This document shows positions 41,736 to 50,491 of a stretch of DNA of 53,728 nt, in pieces; the first letter of the stretch is position 1; each line of letters opens with the position of its first letter. Source of the DNA: Myxococcales bacterium (GTDB lineage: Bacteria > Myxococcota_A > Polyangia > Polyangiales > Polyangiaceae); NCBI GenBank assembly GCA_016191785.1, contig JACPVJ010000156.1, forward strand, positions 1-53,728, in the 5' to 3' direction. The notes under the pieces were generated by a model. It was given only the letters and a program-made list of their open reading frames with translations. It was not told the DNA's origin and did no database searches. The translations under genes were made by a program, and so were the position numbers.

Positions 41736-44602
41736 CACTCGACCCAGTCGATCTCGCTCGCCGGCTGCGTGCGGTACTTCTTGTCCACTTCGTCCATCAG
41801 CTCGAGGAACCAGCTCTCGGTCTTGGGTCCGTGCTCGCGCACGCTGTCGGCGTAGAACGTACCGCGGATGCACTCGGCCTCGGTCTTGCCCGGGCGGCAG
41901 CGGCCGTCCACGTAGACCATGATGGCCTTCGGCAGGCGCGTGGTCTGCGAGTCGGTCGGGAAGTTCATCCAGTTCTTGAGGAAGATGATCGCCGCCTTGA
42001 GGTCTTCCGGGGTCTGCCCGTAGCCGTGCAAGAGGTAGATCACCGGGTAGCGGCGGTTCTGCAGGTCCTTGTGCGCGTAGCCCGGGGGCAAGGTCACGCT
42101 CACCGGGCCCTGACGACCCCGCGAGTCGGTGAACTGCCAGTCGCACGAGCCGTTGATCTCGCAGGTGGTGGCCGTGTCCACCGGATCGACCAGGCTCTCT
42201 TCGTCGTGGGCGCGCGGGGCGTCCGGCCAGCGGCTGCCGATGTAGTAGAGCGCGGACTGCAGGCGGCGCGCGATCTCGTCGACCGTGCCCACGTGCTGCC
42301 CCGAGCCGTTGTCGATGTCCTTCTGGATCGGGTCGACCTTTCCGTAGCGCAGGAACACGCCGCCGGGGATCGCGTTCCAGTCGAACTTGTTGCCGAAGAA
42401 GACCTTGGGGTCGTCCGGGTTCTGACCGGGGATCCGGTGCGACTCGAGGTAGTAATGCGAGACCCGGCCGCGGCCGAACCACGCGCCGGTGAGCGCGGCG
42501 GCGTCCACCGCGAAGTTGAACAGGTCGCGCGTGCCGCCGTCGGTCCACAGGTCGAGCCGGGCCAGCGCGTCGTCGTCCAGGGGCTTCTCTTGGGTGCCCA
42601 GCGGGTGCTGCTCGATCACGGTGCGCGAGTCGCGCTCCAGGAAGGTGCGATAGCCCGGCGCGTAGTCGAACTTGCCGTTGCCCTCGCCGAAATCGTACGG
42701 GCTGGTCTTGGTGCCCGCCACGCCGTCGAGGCCGTCGTCCTTGAACGGCTCGCCCTCGTCCCAGCGGTAGTTCCCCTCGAGCCCGGTGGGGTTGTACTGC
42801 GGCTCCCAGTCGTCGCCGGCCGGGTCCTCGTTCACGCCGACTTGGTAGCCCGGCTCCTGGTCGCTCGGCAGGCCGTCCTTGCCGACGTCGCTGTAGACCT
42901 CGTGGCCCTGCCGGACCAGCGGCTCGTCGAGATTGCGCTTGCCGTCGCCGTTGTAGTCCACCGCCAGCGCCAACTCGAGGGGCTTCTCGTTGCCCTCGGG
43001 CTTCCATGTGTTCGCCCAGGGCGAGAGCGACGAATCCTGCGCCGACCCGTCGCACACCGTGATCACCGGGAACGTGCCCTTTGGGTTGAACTCGTCGTCG
43101 AAGTAGTTGGTCAGCGTCTTGGTGTACTTGCAGCGCTCGACCGGACACTGCTTGTCCAGCTCTTCCTGCTTCTCTTTGCCGGGCCCGTCGATGGGGTCGA
43201 CCCAGACCGCGCACTCGCGACCCGGGTGGTCGCCGACCACGCTCTTGTCGTTCGGGTCGATGCCCGCGGGCAGGTTCTCGGCGCCCTTGGCCGGGTTGTA
43301 GCCGTTGGGGTTGCCGAACATCAGCGCCAGGTCGCGGAAGATCTGGACGTACTCCGCGCGGGGGAAGCTGCCACCGTTGCCCTGCTTCGGGTACTCGTAC
43401 CACCACTGGTTGAAGGTGCTCGGGTGCTCGTAGGGCAGGCTGGGCGTCGGCATGGGCGCGAGCGCCGTCGGCGGAGTCGTGCCGTCGTTGGGCAGCCAGC
43501 CGCCCAGGTGGTTGCGGTAGATGTGACCGAGCATCCAGGTCCAGTCGACGGGACCGCCGAGCGGCGCCAGCACGTCGAAGCGATGGTGGTTGCGCAGCCC
43601 GAACATTGCCGTGCCGCCGCCGCCCATCGAGATGCCGACCAGCGCGCGGTGCGTGAGCTTGCGCGTGCGCTTCTTCTTGCCGCCGTCGGTCTGCGCGATG
43701 GCCTGATAGGTCCCGAGCCTGGGGGCCAAGAACTCGAGGCTGTAGCCGGCGTTGCCGCGGACGATGCGCGGGTTGGCAATGGGAATCGCGCGGGGCTTCT
43801 TGGCCCGGGGCCCGGTGTAGCTCACCGTGACGTGGCGCAGGGTCGCGGCATCGGGCATCACCGCCGGGTTGATCGGGATGCTGAACGGGATCTCGCGCTG
43901 CAGCCGCTTGTCGATCGGGCCGAAGGTGACCGCGGGACCGAGCTTGGTGAACCCTTCCGGGATCTGGTCCTTGCCGCAGCCGATGCTCACGTCGAAGGGC
44001 TGCACGCTCCACTGCATGGCGCCCGAGGTCGGCTTGGTCGCGCCGACCTGCAGCCCGATGCTGGCTCCCGAGAGGCCGCCGCTGGCCTTCACGGTCTTGC
44101 CGTCGTCGAGGGAGCCCTTGCCGCTGCCGCTGCAGGCGGGGATGTCAGTGGTCATCACCTCGATGGGGATTTCCACCGTCGCGTCGCTCCCGTCCCCTCT
44201 TGGGAAGCGAGCGGTCAGCGTGGTCTGACCGACGCCCTTGCCCGTGATCTGCACCCGGGCCACCGCCTTCGAGAAGTACAGCTCGTGGGCCGCTGGCGCT
44301 TCGAGCACGCTCGCGTCGCCGGTGGTGAACGAGAGCGGGGTGGGAGCGCAGACGTCGGGCTCCACGATCACCTCGATCTCGCGGGTCTGCCCGGGACCGA
44401 GGACCGCGAACGCGGGACGCACCTGAATGGCCACGTACTCTGGATTCGGTGGCCACTCGCAGATCTCACCGGGTGCGGGCTTCGGGTACGTCGGGTGCGT
44501 GGAGCCGGTGCCGCCCTCTTCGCTGTCCGAGCAACTGGCCGCGAACGCGGCACCCGAGATCGCGACCGTACGAATCAAGAGCCGAGCAAAGGAACGACGC
44601 AA
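41735..44602 (-). CDS. Very large esterase-like lipoprotein with apparently permuted alpha/beta-hydrolase
   Basis: 955 residues; TTG start at 44602, 5 bases after GGAGG. Signal peptide ends FAASC (Cys24, lipobox). Residues about 50-310 are beta-rich. The nucleophile elbow of an esterase-D-like hydrolase, THRALVGISMGGGGTAMFGL (Ser325) and FDVLAPLGG, comes first. About 500 residues later, at the C-terminus, come the parts that normally precede it: SVTLPPGYAHKDLQNRRYPV, VIYLLHGYGQ (from 852), IMVYVDGR, and FLELMDEVDKKYRT. The order is thus swapped. Between them lie Asp/Asn-rich stretches with EF-hand-like or thrombospondin-3-like pattern (DYNGDGKRNLDEPL, GEGNGKFDYAPG). It heads the operon with the zinc-ribbon and radical SAM genes. 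Confidence 0.82.
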   Translation of the reverse strand: MRRSFARLLIRTVAISGAAFAASCSDSEEGGTGSTHPTYPKPAPGEICEWPPNPEYVAIQVRPAFAVLGPGQTREIEVIVEPDVCAPTPLSFTTGDASVLEAPAAHELYFSKAVARVQITGKGVGQTTLTARFPRGDGSDATVEIPIEVMTTDIPACSGSGKGSLDDGKTVKASGGLSGASIGLQVGATKPTSGAMQWSVQPFDVSIGCGKDQIPEGFTKLGPAVTFGPIDKRLQREIPFSIPINPAVMPDAATLRHVTVSYTGPRAKKPRAIPIANPRIVRGNAGYSLEFLAPRLGTYQAIAQTDGGKKKRTRKLTHRALVGISMGGGGTAMFGLRNHHRFDVLAPLGGPVDWTWMLGHIYRNHLGGWLPNDGTTPPTALAPMPTPSLPYEHPSTFNQWWYEYPKQGNGGSFPRAEYVQIFRDLALMFGNPNGYNPAKGAENLPAGIDPNDKSVVGDHPGRECAVWVDPIDGPGKEKQEELDKQCPVERCKYTKTLTNYFDDEFNPKGTFPVITVCDGSAQDSSLSPWANTWKPEGNEKPLELALAVDYNGDGKRNLDEPLVRQGHEVYSDVGKDGLPSDQEPGYQVGVNEDPAGDDWEPQYNPTGLEGNYRWDEGEPFKDDGLDGVAGTKTSPYDFGEGNGKFDYAPGYRTFLERDSRTVIEQHPLGTQEKPLDDDALARLDLWTDGGTRDLFNFAVDAAALTGAWFGRGRVSHYYLESHRIPGQNPDDPKVFFGNKFDWNAIPGGVFLRYGKVDPIQKDIDNGSGQHVGTVDEIARRLQSALYYIGSRWPDAPRAHDEESLVDPVDTATTCEINGSCDWQFTDSRGRQGPVSVTLPPGYAHKDLQNRRYPVIYLLHGYGQTPEDLKAAIIFLKNWMNFPTDSQTTRLPKAIMVYVDGRCRPGKTEAECIRGTFYADSVREHGPKTESWFLELMDEVDKKYRTQPASEIDWVE

Positions 44603-44702
44603 AGCAGCCTCCGGGCACGAAGGTTAGCGGTCATCGGCCGAGTTGTCCGAACCGACGCGAAAAACCCGCTCGATCGGCGGCGTCAGCGTCGCGCCCAACC
44701 CC

Positions 44703-44762
44703 ACAAAATGAAAGAGTCCGCGTGAAGGGGCCGGGGGGGGGACAGCCTCGCTCCACGCGGAC
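44703..44762 (-). terminator. Possible terminator after the large BNR-like lipoprotein gene
   Basis: On the minus strand a perfect 9-bp stem (44754-44762 with 44716-44724, GTCCGCGTG/CACGCGGAC) encloses a 29-base loop and is followed by a T-rich run (TCTTTCATTTTG, 44715-44704). It lies about 130 bases after the stop at 44894. The long loop makes it weaker than a classical terminator. Confidence 0.45.
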
Positions 44763-44791
44763 GAGTCATCAGGTAGCAGCCTGCGATAGAA

Positions 44792-44874
44792 ATTGCAAAT
44801 ACCGAGAAGCGCTGATCATTGTCCGACGCTCGGGCGCTTTCGCGGGTGAGTGACGCGCCTTTCAAGTTTGCAAT
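44792..44874. repeat. 8-bp inverted repeat bracketing a 67-bp structured-looking segment
   Basis: ATTGCAAA (44792-44799) and TTTGCAAT (44867-44874) are perfect inverted copies. Inside, CCGAG and CTCGG, and GAAGCGC and GCGCTTTC, could pair. The segment is AT-richer than its surroundings at its ends and sits 20 bases from the stop of the lipoprotein gene at 44894. Could be a small structured RNA, an mRNA end or a tiny element relic. Confidence 0.35.
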
Positions 44875-44893
44875 GCGGGCACGCCCAACACTG

Positions 44894-47800
44894 CTAACGC
44901 ACACAGCGGAAGCCCCACCGCCGACCGAGTCGCCCGCGCTCTTCGAGCACGAGTGGGATCGAGTCCGCGCCGGTGGCGAACGCCGCGTCGTCGCGCACGA
45001 GGCGCGCGGGAACGTCGGCGTCCGCCTCCGCGCTCAGTACTTCTACGCAGAGTCCATCGGGCTTGGCGAGCATCTTCGCGCGCACGCCGCGCGAACGGGC
45101 TCCATCGGCGCTCTTCACGTAGTCGACGTAGGGTTCGACCGGCGGCTCACCGACCAGCACCCAGCCGTCCGCGCCGGGAGAGCACGCCGCCGGCAATCGC
45201 GCGAGCTCGCTCGGATCGATGGTGAGCATGTCGAGGGGCTCGCCGCTCTCGGGATCGAGTGAGTAGACGTACCACGACGTGGCGGCGCCCCGCGTGCGCC
45301 GCGCTTCGACCCAGAGCCCGAGCGCGTCGCCCCGCGTGTTGCGCGTGAGGCTGACCATCAGCGTGGTGTTGGGCCGCCATCCCCCTGTCATCGGGTAGTC
45401 GCGCAACAGCTCGACCCGGCCCGCCACCACCTTGAACAAGCGGAACGAGCTGCCCGAGACGTACGAGCCCAGGTACCAGGTGCTGCCGACCTTCACCGCC
45501 CCCGACAGCTGATAAAGGCCCCATTTCGCCGAGTCTTGCACGCTCACGACGCTGCGGCCCTCTTCCAGTAGCAAGAGATCGGTGGTGCCGCGCGCGTTGA
45601 TCAACATCGCTGCGGCGCGGCCCGACGGCTCGAGCACCGGGAACCAAGCGCTCGGCTGGTTGTAGTCGCGCCCGAACACTTGAGAAGCCGCCACGTCGTC
45701 GCTCCACGGCGACCGCACCTGGGCGGTGGACCACACGCCACGCTGCATCGAGAACGGATCGTGCGCGCGGAGCACGAAGTTGCCGACGCGATCCCAGGCC
45801 GCGCCGCGAGCGCCCCAGATGTACGCGCGCACCTGCGCGCCCATGTGCTCGGTGCCCATGTCGAAGCCGAGATCGGCCGGCTTCTTCGCCGGCGCCGCGG
45901 CACCCTTGAAGGGCAACCAGTCGCTACTCTTGAGCGTCTCGGGCGCGGCCGGCGCCGCCGCCGCGCCCCAGCGATGTCGCCCCCACACGCCGCCCATCGA
46001 CCCGACCATGCCGGGCTCTTCTTCGCGGGCGGCGGCCTTGGGCTCGGGCGTGCGCGCGCCAGCGACCTCGCCGGTGGCGGCGCAGCTCAGGTTCCAGCGC
46101 CCCCCGCGGCTCGACGGAAGCGGTGAGTACTTCGGAGTCTCGACCACCTCGATGTCGTTGCCCTCGGTGCGACCGCGCCACCCCACGCGCATCCAGGCGC
46201 CCGACACGCAACCCACCCGCGAGCAGCCGCGCTCGGCGCTCTGCTCGGCGCGCGCGCGCAGCACCGGATCGGCGGTGTCTGCCGGCAGCTCGACGTCGCG
46301 CCAGGTGAACCCGCCGTCGATGCTCTCGCTCGCGGCGCCACCCCGGCCCAGCACCAGCGCCAGATCGGTGGAAATCAGCGCGCGATCGACGTCGCTCTCG
46401 ATGCGACCGACGTGCACGGTGCCATCGAGATCGATGCGCACCCCCACGAAGGGCCCGGCGGCGACCACCCAGCCGGCGAGCTGGGTCTTCCACTTGGGCT
46501 TCCCCCGCGGCTTCTCGGCCACCGGTGCGGGCTTGCCCTTCTTGGGCTTCGGCGGCGTGGCCTCGTCGCTACCCGCTGACTCGCGCTCGATGAAGCCCTC
46601 GAGCCAGAGCCCCTTCTTGAGCATGGCCAGGGTCTGGACGTCGTCCTTCGGGAGCTTCAGCCGCACCGTCTTGGCGCTGCCGTCGGCGGCGACCACGGTC
46701 AACGTGCCCGGCGCGCCCAGGCGCGGCGGTACCAGCACCGCGGTGCCGCCCCCCGAGAGCGCGACCAGGCGCTCGACCCCCAGATCGCCGCGCACCCGCA
46801 TCTCGCTCTGCCGCCCGTCGCGCGTGCGGATGCAGTAGGCGCCCACCGCGGCCGACTGCTTACCGGTGCAGGGACCGCGGACCACCAGCGCCCCGTTGCC
46901 GCTGGGCGCCACGAAGCGCGGCTCGTCGAAGCGCATCACCGGCTCGAGCGCGAGGGGCTTCTTGTACGCGTAGACCACGGTGCTGCCGCGCTCTTGTCCG
47001 CACACGAAGCCGAAGCCGTCCCCCAGCGGCACGCCGTGGCAGATCGCACCGGTCGGAAAGGCCTTCTCGGCGACGTCGAGCAACTTGCCGTCGCTCAGCC
47101 GCACGCGGGCCAGCACGCCGTCTTTGGCCACCACCGCCGAGTCGGGCGCGTCGGGCATGCCGTGCAAGATCGCCGAGCGCAGCGGCAGCTTGCCCAGGGG
47201 GCCGACCGGCGGCGGCGGCGGCGGCTCGGGAGGCAGCACCGAGGTCGCGGCGGGGGCGGTGGCCGAGCGCTTGCCGGCACCCACGAAGGTGGTGTCGTCG
47301 TCCGTCACCTGCGCGCGCTGACGCACTCGCCCCGACGGGTCGAGCACGAACCGACCCATCGACGTGTTGATCGAGATCTCGCCGTGCTCGAGGAACACGC
47401 CATAGCTCTGCGAGAGCCCGAGCGGGCGCCAGCTCGCCCCGGCGTCGAAGGTCGCCAGCACGCCGCGGAACGGCACCTCGACCACGCCCATCCAGCCGTC
47501 GGCGAAGGCCATGCCGGAGTAGGCGGGCGACGGCGGGAGAGGACCGAGGTCGGTGGGCTTGCCCGTCTCGGGGTCGAGGGCCACCACGTCGAACGAGCGC
47601 TGGTCCTGCAAGTAGATGCGATCGAACCCGTCGACGATCCGCTCGGCGTCGAAGTCCACGTTGGCGAAGGGCGCGAGCGCGCCGGTCCAACTGCTGGCCT
47701 TCCACAGGTGAGTCGACCCCGAGCCCGAGGCGTGGAACAAGAAGCCACCGCCCAGGCGCGACGGCAGGCGCAGAGCCTTCACCGGCTTGCCCACGGGAAA

Positions 47801-48073
47801 GGTCTGACGACTGCGCTCGACCGACCCGTCGGGCCGCGAGAGCACGCGCATGCCGCGCGAGATGAACCGCGTCGAGCCGTCCGGATCTTGCTCGACCAGC
47901 GACGCCGACGCATCCGGCAAGGCCACGATCCGCGCTGGCGTCACCACCTTGAGGGGCGGCGCCACCGAGCCCCTTCCGGTCGCGCCGTCGGCCCCGCCCC
48001 CGCCCGAGTGCGCGCACGCCGCGGCGGACAGCACCGAGAGCGCAAACAGGGGGGCCCGGCGGCGGAGCGACAT
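44894..48073 (-). CDS. Large lipoprotein with BNR/Asp-box-like propeller segments
   Basis: 1059 residues. Signal peptide MSLRRRAPLFALSVLSAAAC gives lipidation on Cys20. The protein is beta-rich throughout, with repeated blade-like segments; Asp-box-like motifs occur (TFDAGASWRPLG, SIDGGFTWRDVE), as in sialidase-type or BNR propellers. Low-complexity Pro stretches (PPEPPPPPPVGP) and a Lys/Pro stretch (PPKPKKGKPAP) break it into parts. Cys pairs occur near RGCSRVGCVSG. No catalytic motif was found. It is probably an outer-membrane or periplasmic binding or sensor protein. TACGCT lies 9 bases before the ATG; divergent from asd. Confidence 0.78.
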   Translation of the reverse strand: MSLRRRAPLFALSVLSAAACAHSGGGGADGATGRGSVAPPLKVVTPARIVALPDASASLVEQDPDGSTRFISRGMRVLSRPDGSVERSRQTFPVGKPVKALRLPSRLGGGFLFHASGSGSTHLWKASSWTGALAPFANVDFDAERIVDGFDRIYLQDQRSFDVVALDPETGKPTDLGPLPPSPAYSGMAFADGWMGVVEVPFRGVLATFDAGASWRPLGLSQSYGVFLEHGEISINTSMGRFVLDPSGRVRQRAQVTDDDTTFVGAGKRSATAPAATSVLPPEPPPPPPVGPLGKLPLRSAILHGMPDAPDSAVVAKDGVLARVRLSDGKLLDVAEKAFPTGAICHGVPLGDGFGFVCGQERGSTVVYAYKKPLALEPVMRFDEPRFVAPSGNGALVVRGPCTGKQSAAVGAYCIRTRDGRQSEMRVRGDLGVERLVALSGGGTAVLVPPRLGAPGTLTVVAADGSAKTVRLKLPKDDVQTLAMLKKGLWLEGFIERESAGSDEATPPKPKKGKPAPVAEKPRGKPKWKTQLAGWVVAAGPFVGVRIDLDGTVHVGRIESDVDRALISTDLALVLGRGGAASESIDGGFTWRDVELPADTADPVLRARAEQSAERGCSRVGCVSGAWMRVGWRGRTEGNDIEVVETPKYSPLPSSRGGRWNLSCAATGEVAGARTPEPKAAAREEEPGMVGSMGGVWGRHRWGAAAAPAAPETLKSSDWLPFKGAAAPAKKPADLGFDMGTEHMGAQVRAYIWGARGAAWDRVGNFVLRAHDPFSMQRGVWSTAQVRSPWSDDVAASQVFGRDYNQPSAWFPVLEPSGRAAAMLINARGTTDLLLLEEGRSVVSVQDSAKWGLYQLSGAVKVGSTWYLGSYVSGSSFRLFKVVAGRVELLRDYPMTGGWRPNTTLMVSLTRNTRGDALGLWVEARRTRGAATSWYVYSLDPESGEPLDMLTIDPSELARLPAACSPGADGWVLVGEPPVEPYVDYVKSADGARSRGVRAKMLAKPDGLCVEVLSAEADADVPARLVRDDAAFATGADSIPLVLEERGRLGRRWGFRCVR

Positions 48074-48082
48074 CGCCGGGCG

Positions 48083-48088
48083 AGCGTA
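48083..48088 (-). promoter_or_regulatory. Candidate -10 hexamer TACGCT of the large lipoprotein gene
   Basis: TACGCT on the minus strand, 9 bases before ATG at 48073; the same hexamer and spacing precede cobA-hemD. The divergent asd gene instead has a Shine-Dalgarno (GGAG, 48198-48201) and a TACCTT hexamer at 48151-48156. Confidence 0.4.
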
Positions 48089-48209
48089 GCAGCAGTCCCG
48101 GGTCGGAACACCGCCTTCAGCTCACGCTCGCGGTTCGTCGCGCGCTGCGCTACCTTTCCCGCCCCGCGCCAGGCCGGCGTCCCGGCGCGCGTCTCTTGGA
48201 GAAGCGAAG

Positions 48210-49211
48210 ATGAGCATGGTTGTCGCAGTGGTCGGTGCGACCGGCGCGGTCGGTCGCGAGATGCTCCGCACGTTGGAGCGGCGAGAGTTCCCCGCAGAGC
48301 GCGTGGTCGCGCTGGCGTCGGCCAAGTCCGCCGGCAACAAGCTGCCCTTCCGTGGTGGCGAGCTGGTGGTCGAAGAGCTGACCCCGAAGTCGTTCGAGGG
48401 GGTGAAGATCGCGCTCTTCAGCGCAGGCGCGTCCGTCTCGCGCGAGTACGGGCCCATCGCCGCCGCCGCCGGCGCGGTGGTGATCGACAACTCGAGCGCG
48501 TGGCGCATGGACGACGAGGTGCCCCTGGTGGTGCCCGAGGTGAACCCCCAGGCGGTGATGCACCGCAAGAAGGGGATCATCGCCAACCCGAACTGCAGCA
48601 CCATTCAGCTGGTGGTCGCGCTCAAGCCGTTGCACGACGAGGCGCGCATCCGGCACATCGTGGTCAGCACCTATCAGGCGACCAGCGGCAAGGGTCACGC
48701 CGCCGTCGAAGAGCTCGAGGCCCAGCTGGCCGCGGTCGTCGCGGGCAAGCAGCCCGAGCATCAGGTCTTCCCCGGTCAGATGGCGATGAACGTGCTCTCG
48801 GACTGGAAGGCCGGCCAGGGCGGCTACAGCGAAGAAGAGCTGAAGATGGTCAACGAGACGCGCAAGATCATGGGGGACGCCGAGATCGGCGTGACGCCCA
48901 CCTGTGTGCGCGTGCCGGTGGTCACCGGCCACAGCGAGAGCGTCTTCGTGCGCTTCGAGCGCCCGCTCACCGCCGCCCGCGCCCGGGAGCTCCTGGCCAA
49001 GGCGCCGGGTGTCGTGCTGGTCGGCGACGCCGAATACGCTCCCGGCAAAGAGCCGCAGCCGCTCCACGCCGCCAACACCGATCCGGTCTACGTGGGCCGC
49101 GTGCGCGACGATCTGGCCATGCCCGGCGCGCTCAACCTGTGGGTGGTGGCGGACAACCTGCGCAAGGGCGCCGCGCTCAACGCCGTGCAGATCGCCGAGC
49201 TGATCGCATGA
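48210..49211 (+). CDS. asd: Aspartate-semialdehyde dehydrogenase
   Basis: 333 residues from ATG at 48210, preceded by GGAGAAG. NADP-binding GATGAVGREM at 9-18; catalytic Cys129 in NPNCSTIQ; substrate-site motifs STYQATSGKGH and RVPVVTGHSESV. It reduces aspartyl phosphate to the semialdehyde that feeds lysine/diaminopimelate, threonine, methionine and isoleucine synthesis. Its stop overlaps the thyX start (ATGA), so the two form an operon. Confidence 0.96.
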   Translation: MSMVVAVVGATGAVGREMLRTLERREFPAERVVALASAKSAGNKLPFRGGELVVEELTPKSFEGVKIALFSAGASVSREYGPIAAAAGAVVIDNSSAWRMDDEVPLVVPEVNPQAVMHRKKGIIANPNCSTIQLVVALKPLHDEARIRHIVVSTYQATSGKGHAAVEELEAQLAAVVAGKQPEHQVFPGQMAMNVLSDWKAGQGGYSEEELKMVNETRKIMGDAEIGVTPTCVRVPVVTGHSESVFVRFERPLTAARARELLAKAPGVVLVGDAEYAPGKEPQPLHAANTDPVYVGRVRDDLAMPGALNLWVVADNLRKGAALNAVQIAELIA

Positions 49212-50200
49212 GCGACACCCGCCGTCCGACCTCACCCGGGGCCGAAGAGATCCTGGGTCTGTACTTCCCGGTGCTCGACCACGGCTTCGTGTCGCTGGTC
49301 GATTACATGGGCACCGACGAGTGCATCGAGCGCGCCGCCCGCGTCAGCTACGGCTACGGCACGCGCAAGGCGCAGCTCACCCGCGGCCTGCTCCGCTACC
49401 TGCGCCGTCACCTGCACACCACTCCGACCGAGATGGTCGAGCTGAAGTTCCACTGCTGCATGCCGATGTTCGTGGCAAGGCAATGGATCAGGCACCGGAC
49501 GGCAAGCGTCAACGAGTACTCGGGTCGCTACTCCCTCATGCCCATGCTGTTCTACACCCCGAGTGAAGAGCAGCTGCAGACCCAGAGCGCGCAGAACAAC
49601 CAGGGGCGCAGCGGGCAGAGCGTGTCGGCCGAGAAATACGCCGAGGCCACCGCGCGCTGGAACGAGATCCGCCGGCTGTCGCAGTCGGCCTACGAGTGGA
49701 TGACCAACCAAGAGATGGCGCGCGAGCTGGCGCGCATCGACCTGCCGCTCTCGACCTATACCCAGTGGTACTGGAAGATCGATCTGCACAACCTGCAGCA
49801 CTTCCTCAAGCTGCGGGTCGACAGCCACGCGCAGTGGGAGATCCAGGAGTACGGCCGGGTGATGGCGGGCATGCTGAAGAAGCTGGCGCCGCACTCGTAC
49901 GAGGCGTGGGTCGACTATGACGTGTGCGGCTCGCGCATGAGCCGCATGGAGCTCGAGGCGCTGCGCCAGCTGGTGAGCCCGCGGGGCGCCGGGCTCTCGC
50001 CGACGGGCGCCACGCTCGAGCAGCCTGCCCTCGAGGCGCTCGGCCTCTCCAAGCGCGAGCAAGACGAGCTGATCGCCAAGCTGGGCCCGGCCGAGAAGCC
50101 CGACTTCGAGCTGGACATGACCCAGGCCAAGCCCGCCGAGTACTTCGCCGAGCGCATGAACGCGGCCGTACCCAAAGGCGACGTCACGCTCACGGAGTGA
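49208..50200 (+). CDS. thyX: Flavin-dependent thymidylate synthase-like protein (ThyX)
   Basis: 330 residues, ATG at 49208. The ThyX signature RHRxxSxNExSxRY is present as RHRTASVNEYSGRY (95-108), together with ARVSYG, PTEMVELKFHCCMPMFVARQ and KIDLHNLQHFLKLRVDSHAQ. ThyX methylates dUMP to dTMP with FAD and methylene-tetrahydrofolate. The protein is longer than many ThyX (220-250 residues) through a C-terminal extension (about 245-330). That extension is the part found again, frameshifted, at 52366-52617. The intact copy looks functional. Confidence 0.93.
   Translation: MSDTRRPTSPGAEEILGLYFPVLDHGFVSLVDYMGTDECIERAARVSYGYGTRKAQLTRGLLRYLRRHLHTTPTEMVELKFHCCMPMFVARQWIRHRTASVNEYSGRYSLMPMLFYTPSEEQLQTQSAQNNQGRSGQSVSAEKYAEATARWNEIRRLSQSAYEWMTNQEMARELARIDLPLSTYTQWYWKIDLHNLQHFLKLRVDSHAQWEIQEYGRVMAGMLKKLAPHSYEAWVDYDVCGSRMSRMELEALRQLVSPRGAGLSPTGATLEQPALEALGLSKREQDELIAKLGPAEKPDFELDMTQAKPAEYFAERMNAAVPKGDVTLTE
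49948..50200 (+). repeat. Left direct repeat: 3' end of intact thyX
   Basis: The last 84 codons of thyX recur at 52366-52617. By eye I count 16 substitutions and one missing base over 252 positions. A central block (50042-50133) is identical to 52460-52551. Similarity starts at GGAGCTCGAGG and stops at the stop codon in both copies. Confidence 0.9.
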
Positions 50201-50491
50201 TTCGGCTGACGGAGCAACCGCGCCGGGCTCGGCTCCCAACCCTAGCGCTCGCGCCTCCGTCCGTGACCTGCGCTCGTGGGTCGAGGGGTGGCGACCGCCA
50301 CCCGCGCCCAACTCCCGCCCACCGCTTCAGCAAGGTTCGGAGCCATCGAATCGTCGGCCAAGCGCGGGGTTAGGGCCAGGTGCGGCGCGGCCCATACCCT
50401 CATCGCGGGGTGAGATCTCGCGGTTGGAGTTTCCCGTGAGCTCGCAGGAAGCGCTATCTTCGGACGCGACGTCCACCGCCGAGCCTGCAAG
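50201..50491 (+). promoter_or_regulatory. Intergenic leader of the ATPase cassette
   Basis: 290 bases with no recognisable gene. A TATCTT hexamer (50455-50460) lies 31 bases before the ATPase ATG and could be the -10 of a cassette promoter; no matching -35 at the usual distance and no clear Shine-Dalgarno before 50492. Nothing resembling an attachment site or a structured RNA was recognised. Confidence 0.3.

Noticed and set aside
44716..44762. tRNA-like cloverleaf in the 44.7-kb intergenic region
   Set aside because: The 9-bp stem encloses too short a segment, and no T-loop (GGTTCGAATC type) or anticodon arm was found.
46994..49207. Long open frame running into thyX from 46994
   Set aside because: It is the shadow of the large minus-strand lipoprotein gene and of asd; composition is Arg/Gly/Ala-rich. 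The thyX start at 49208 is fixed by family length and the ATGA overlap with asd.
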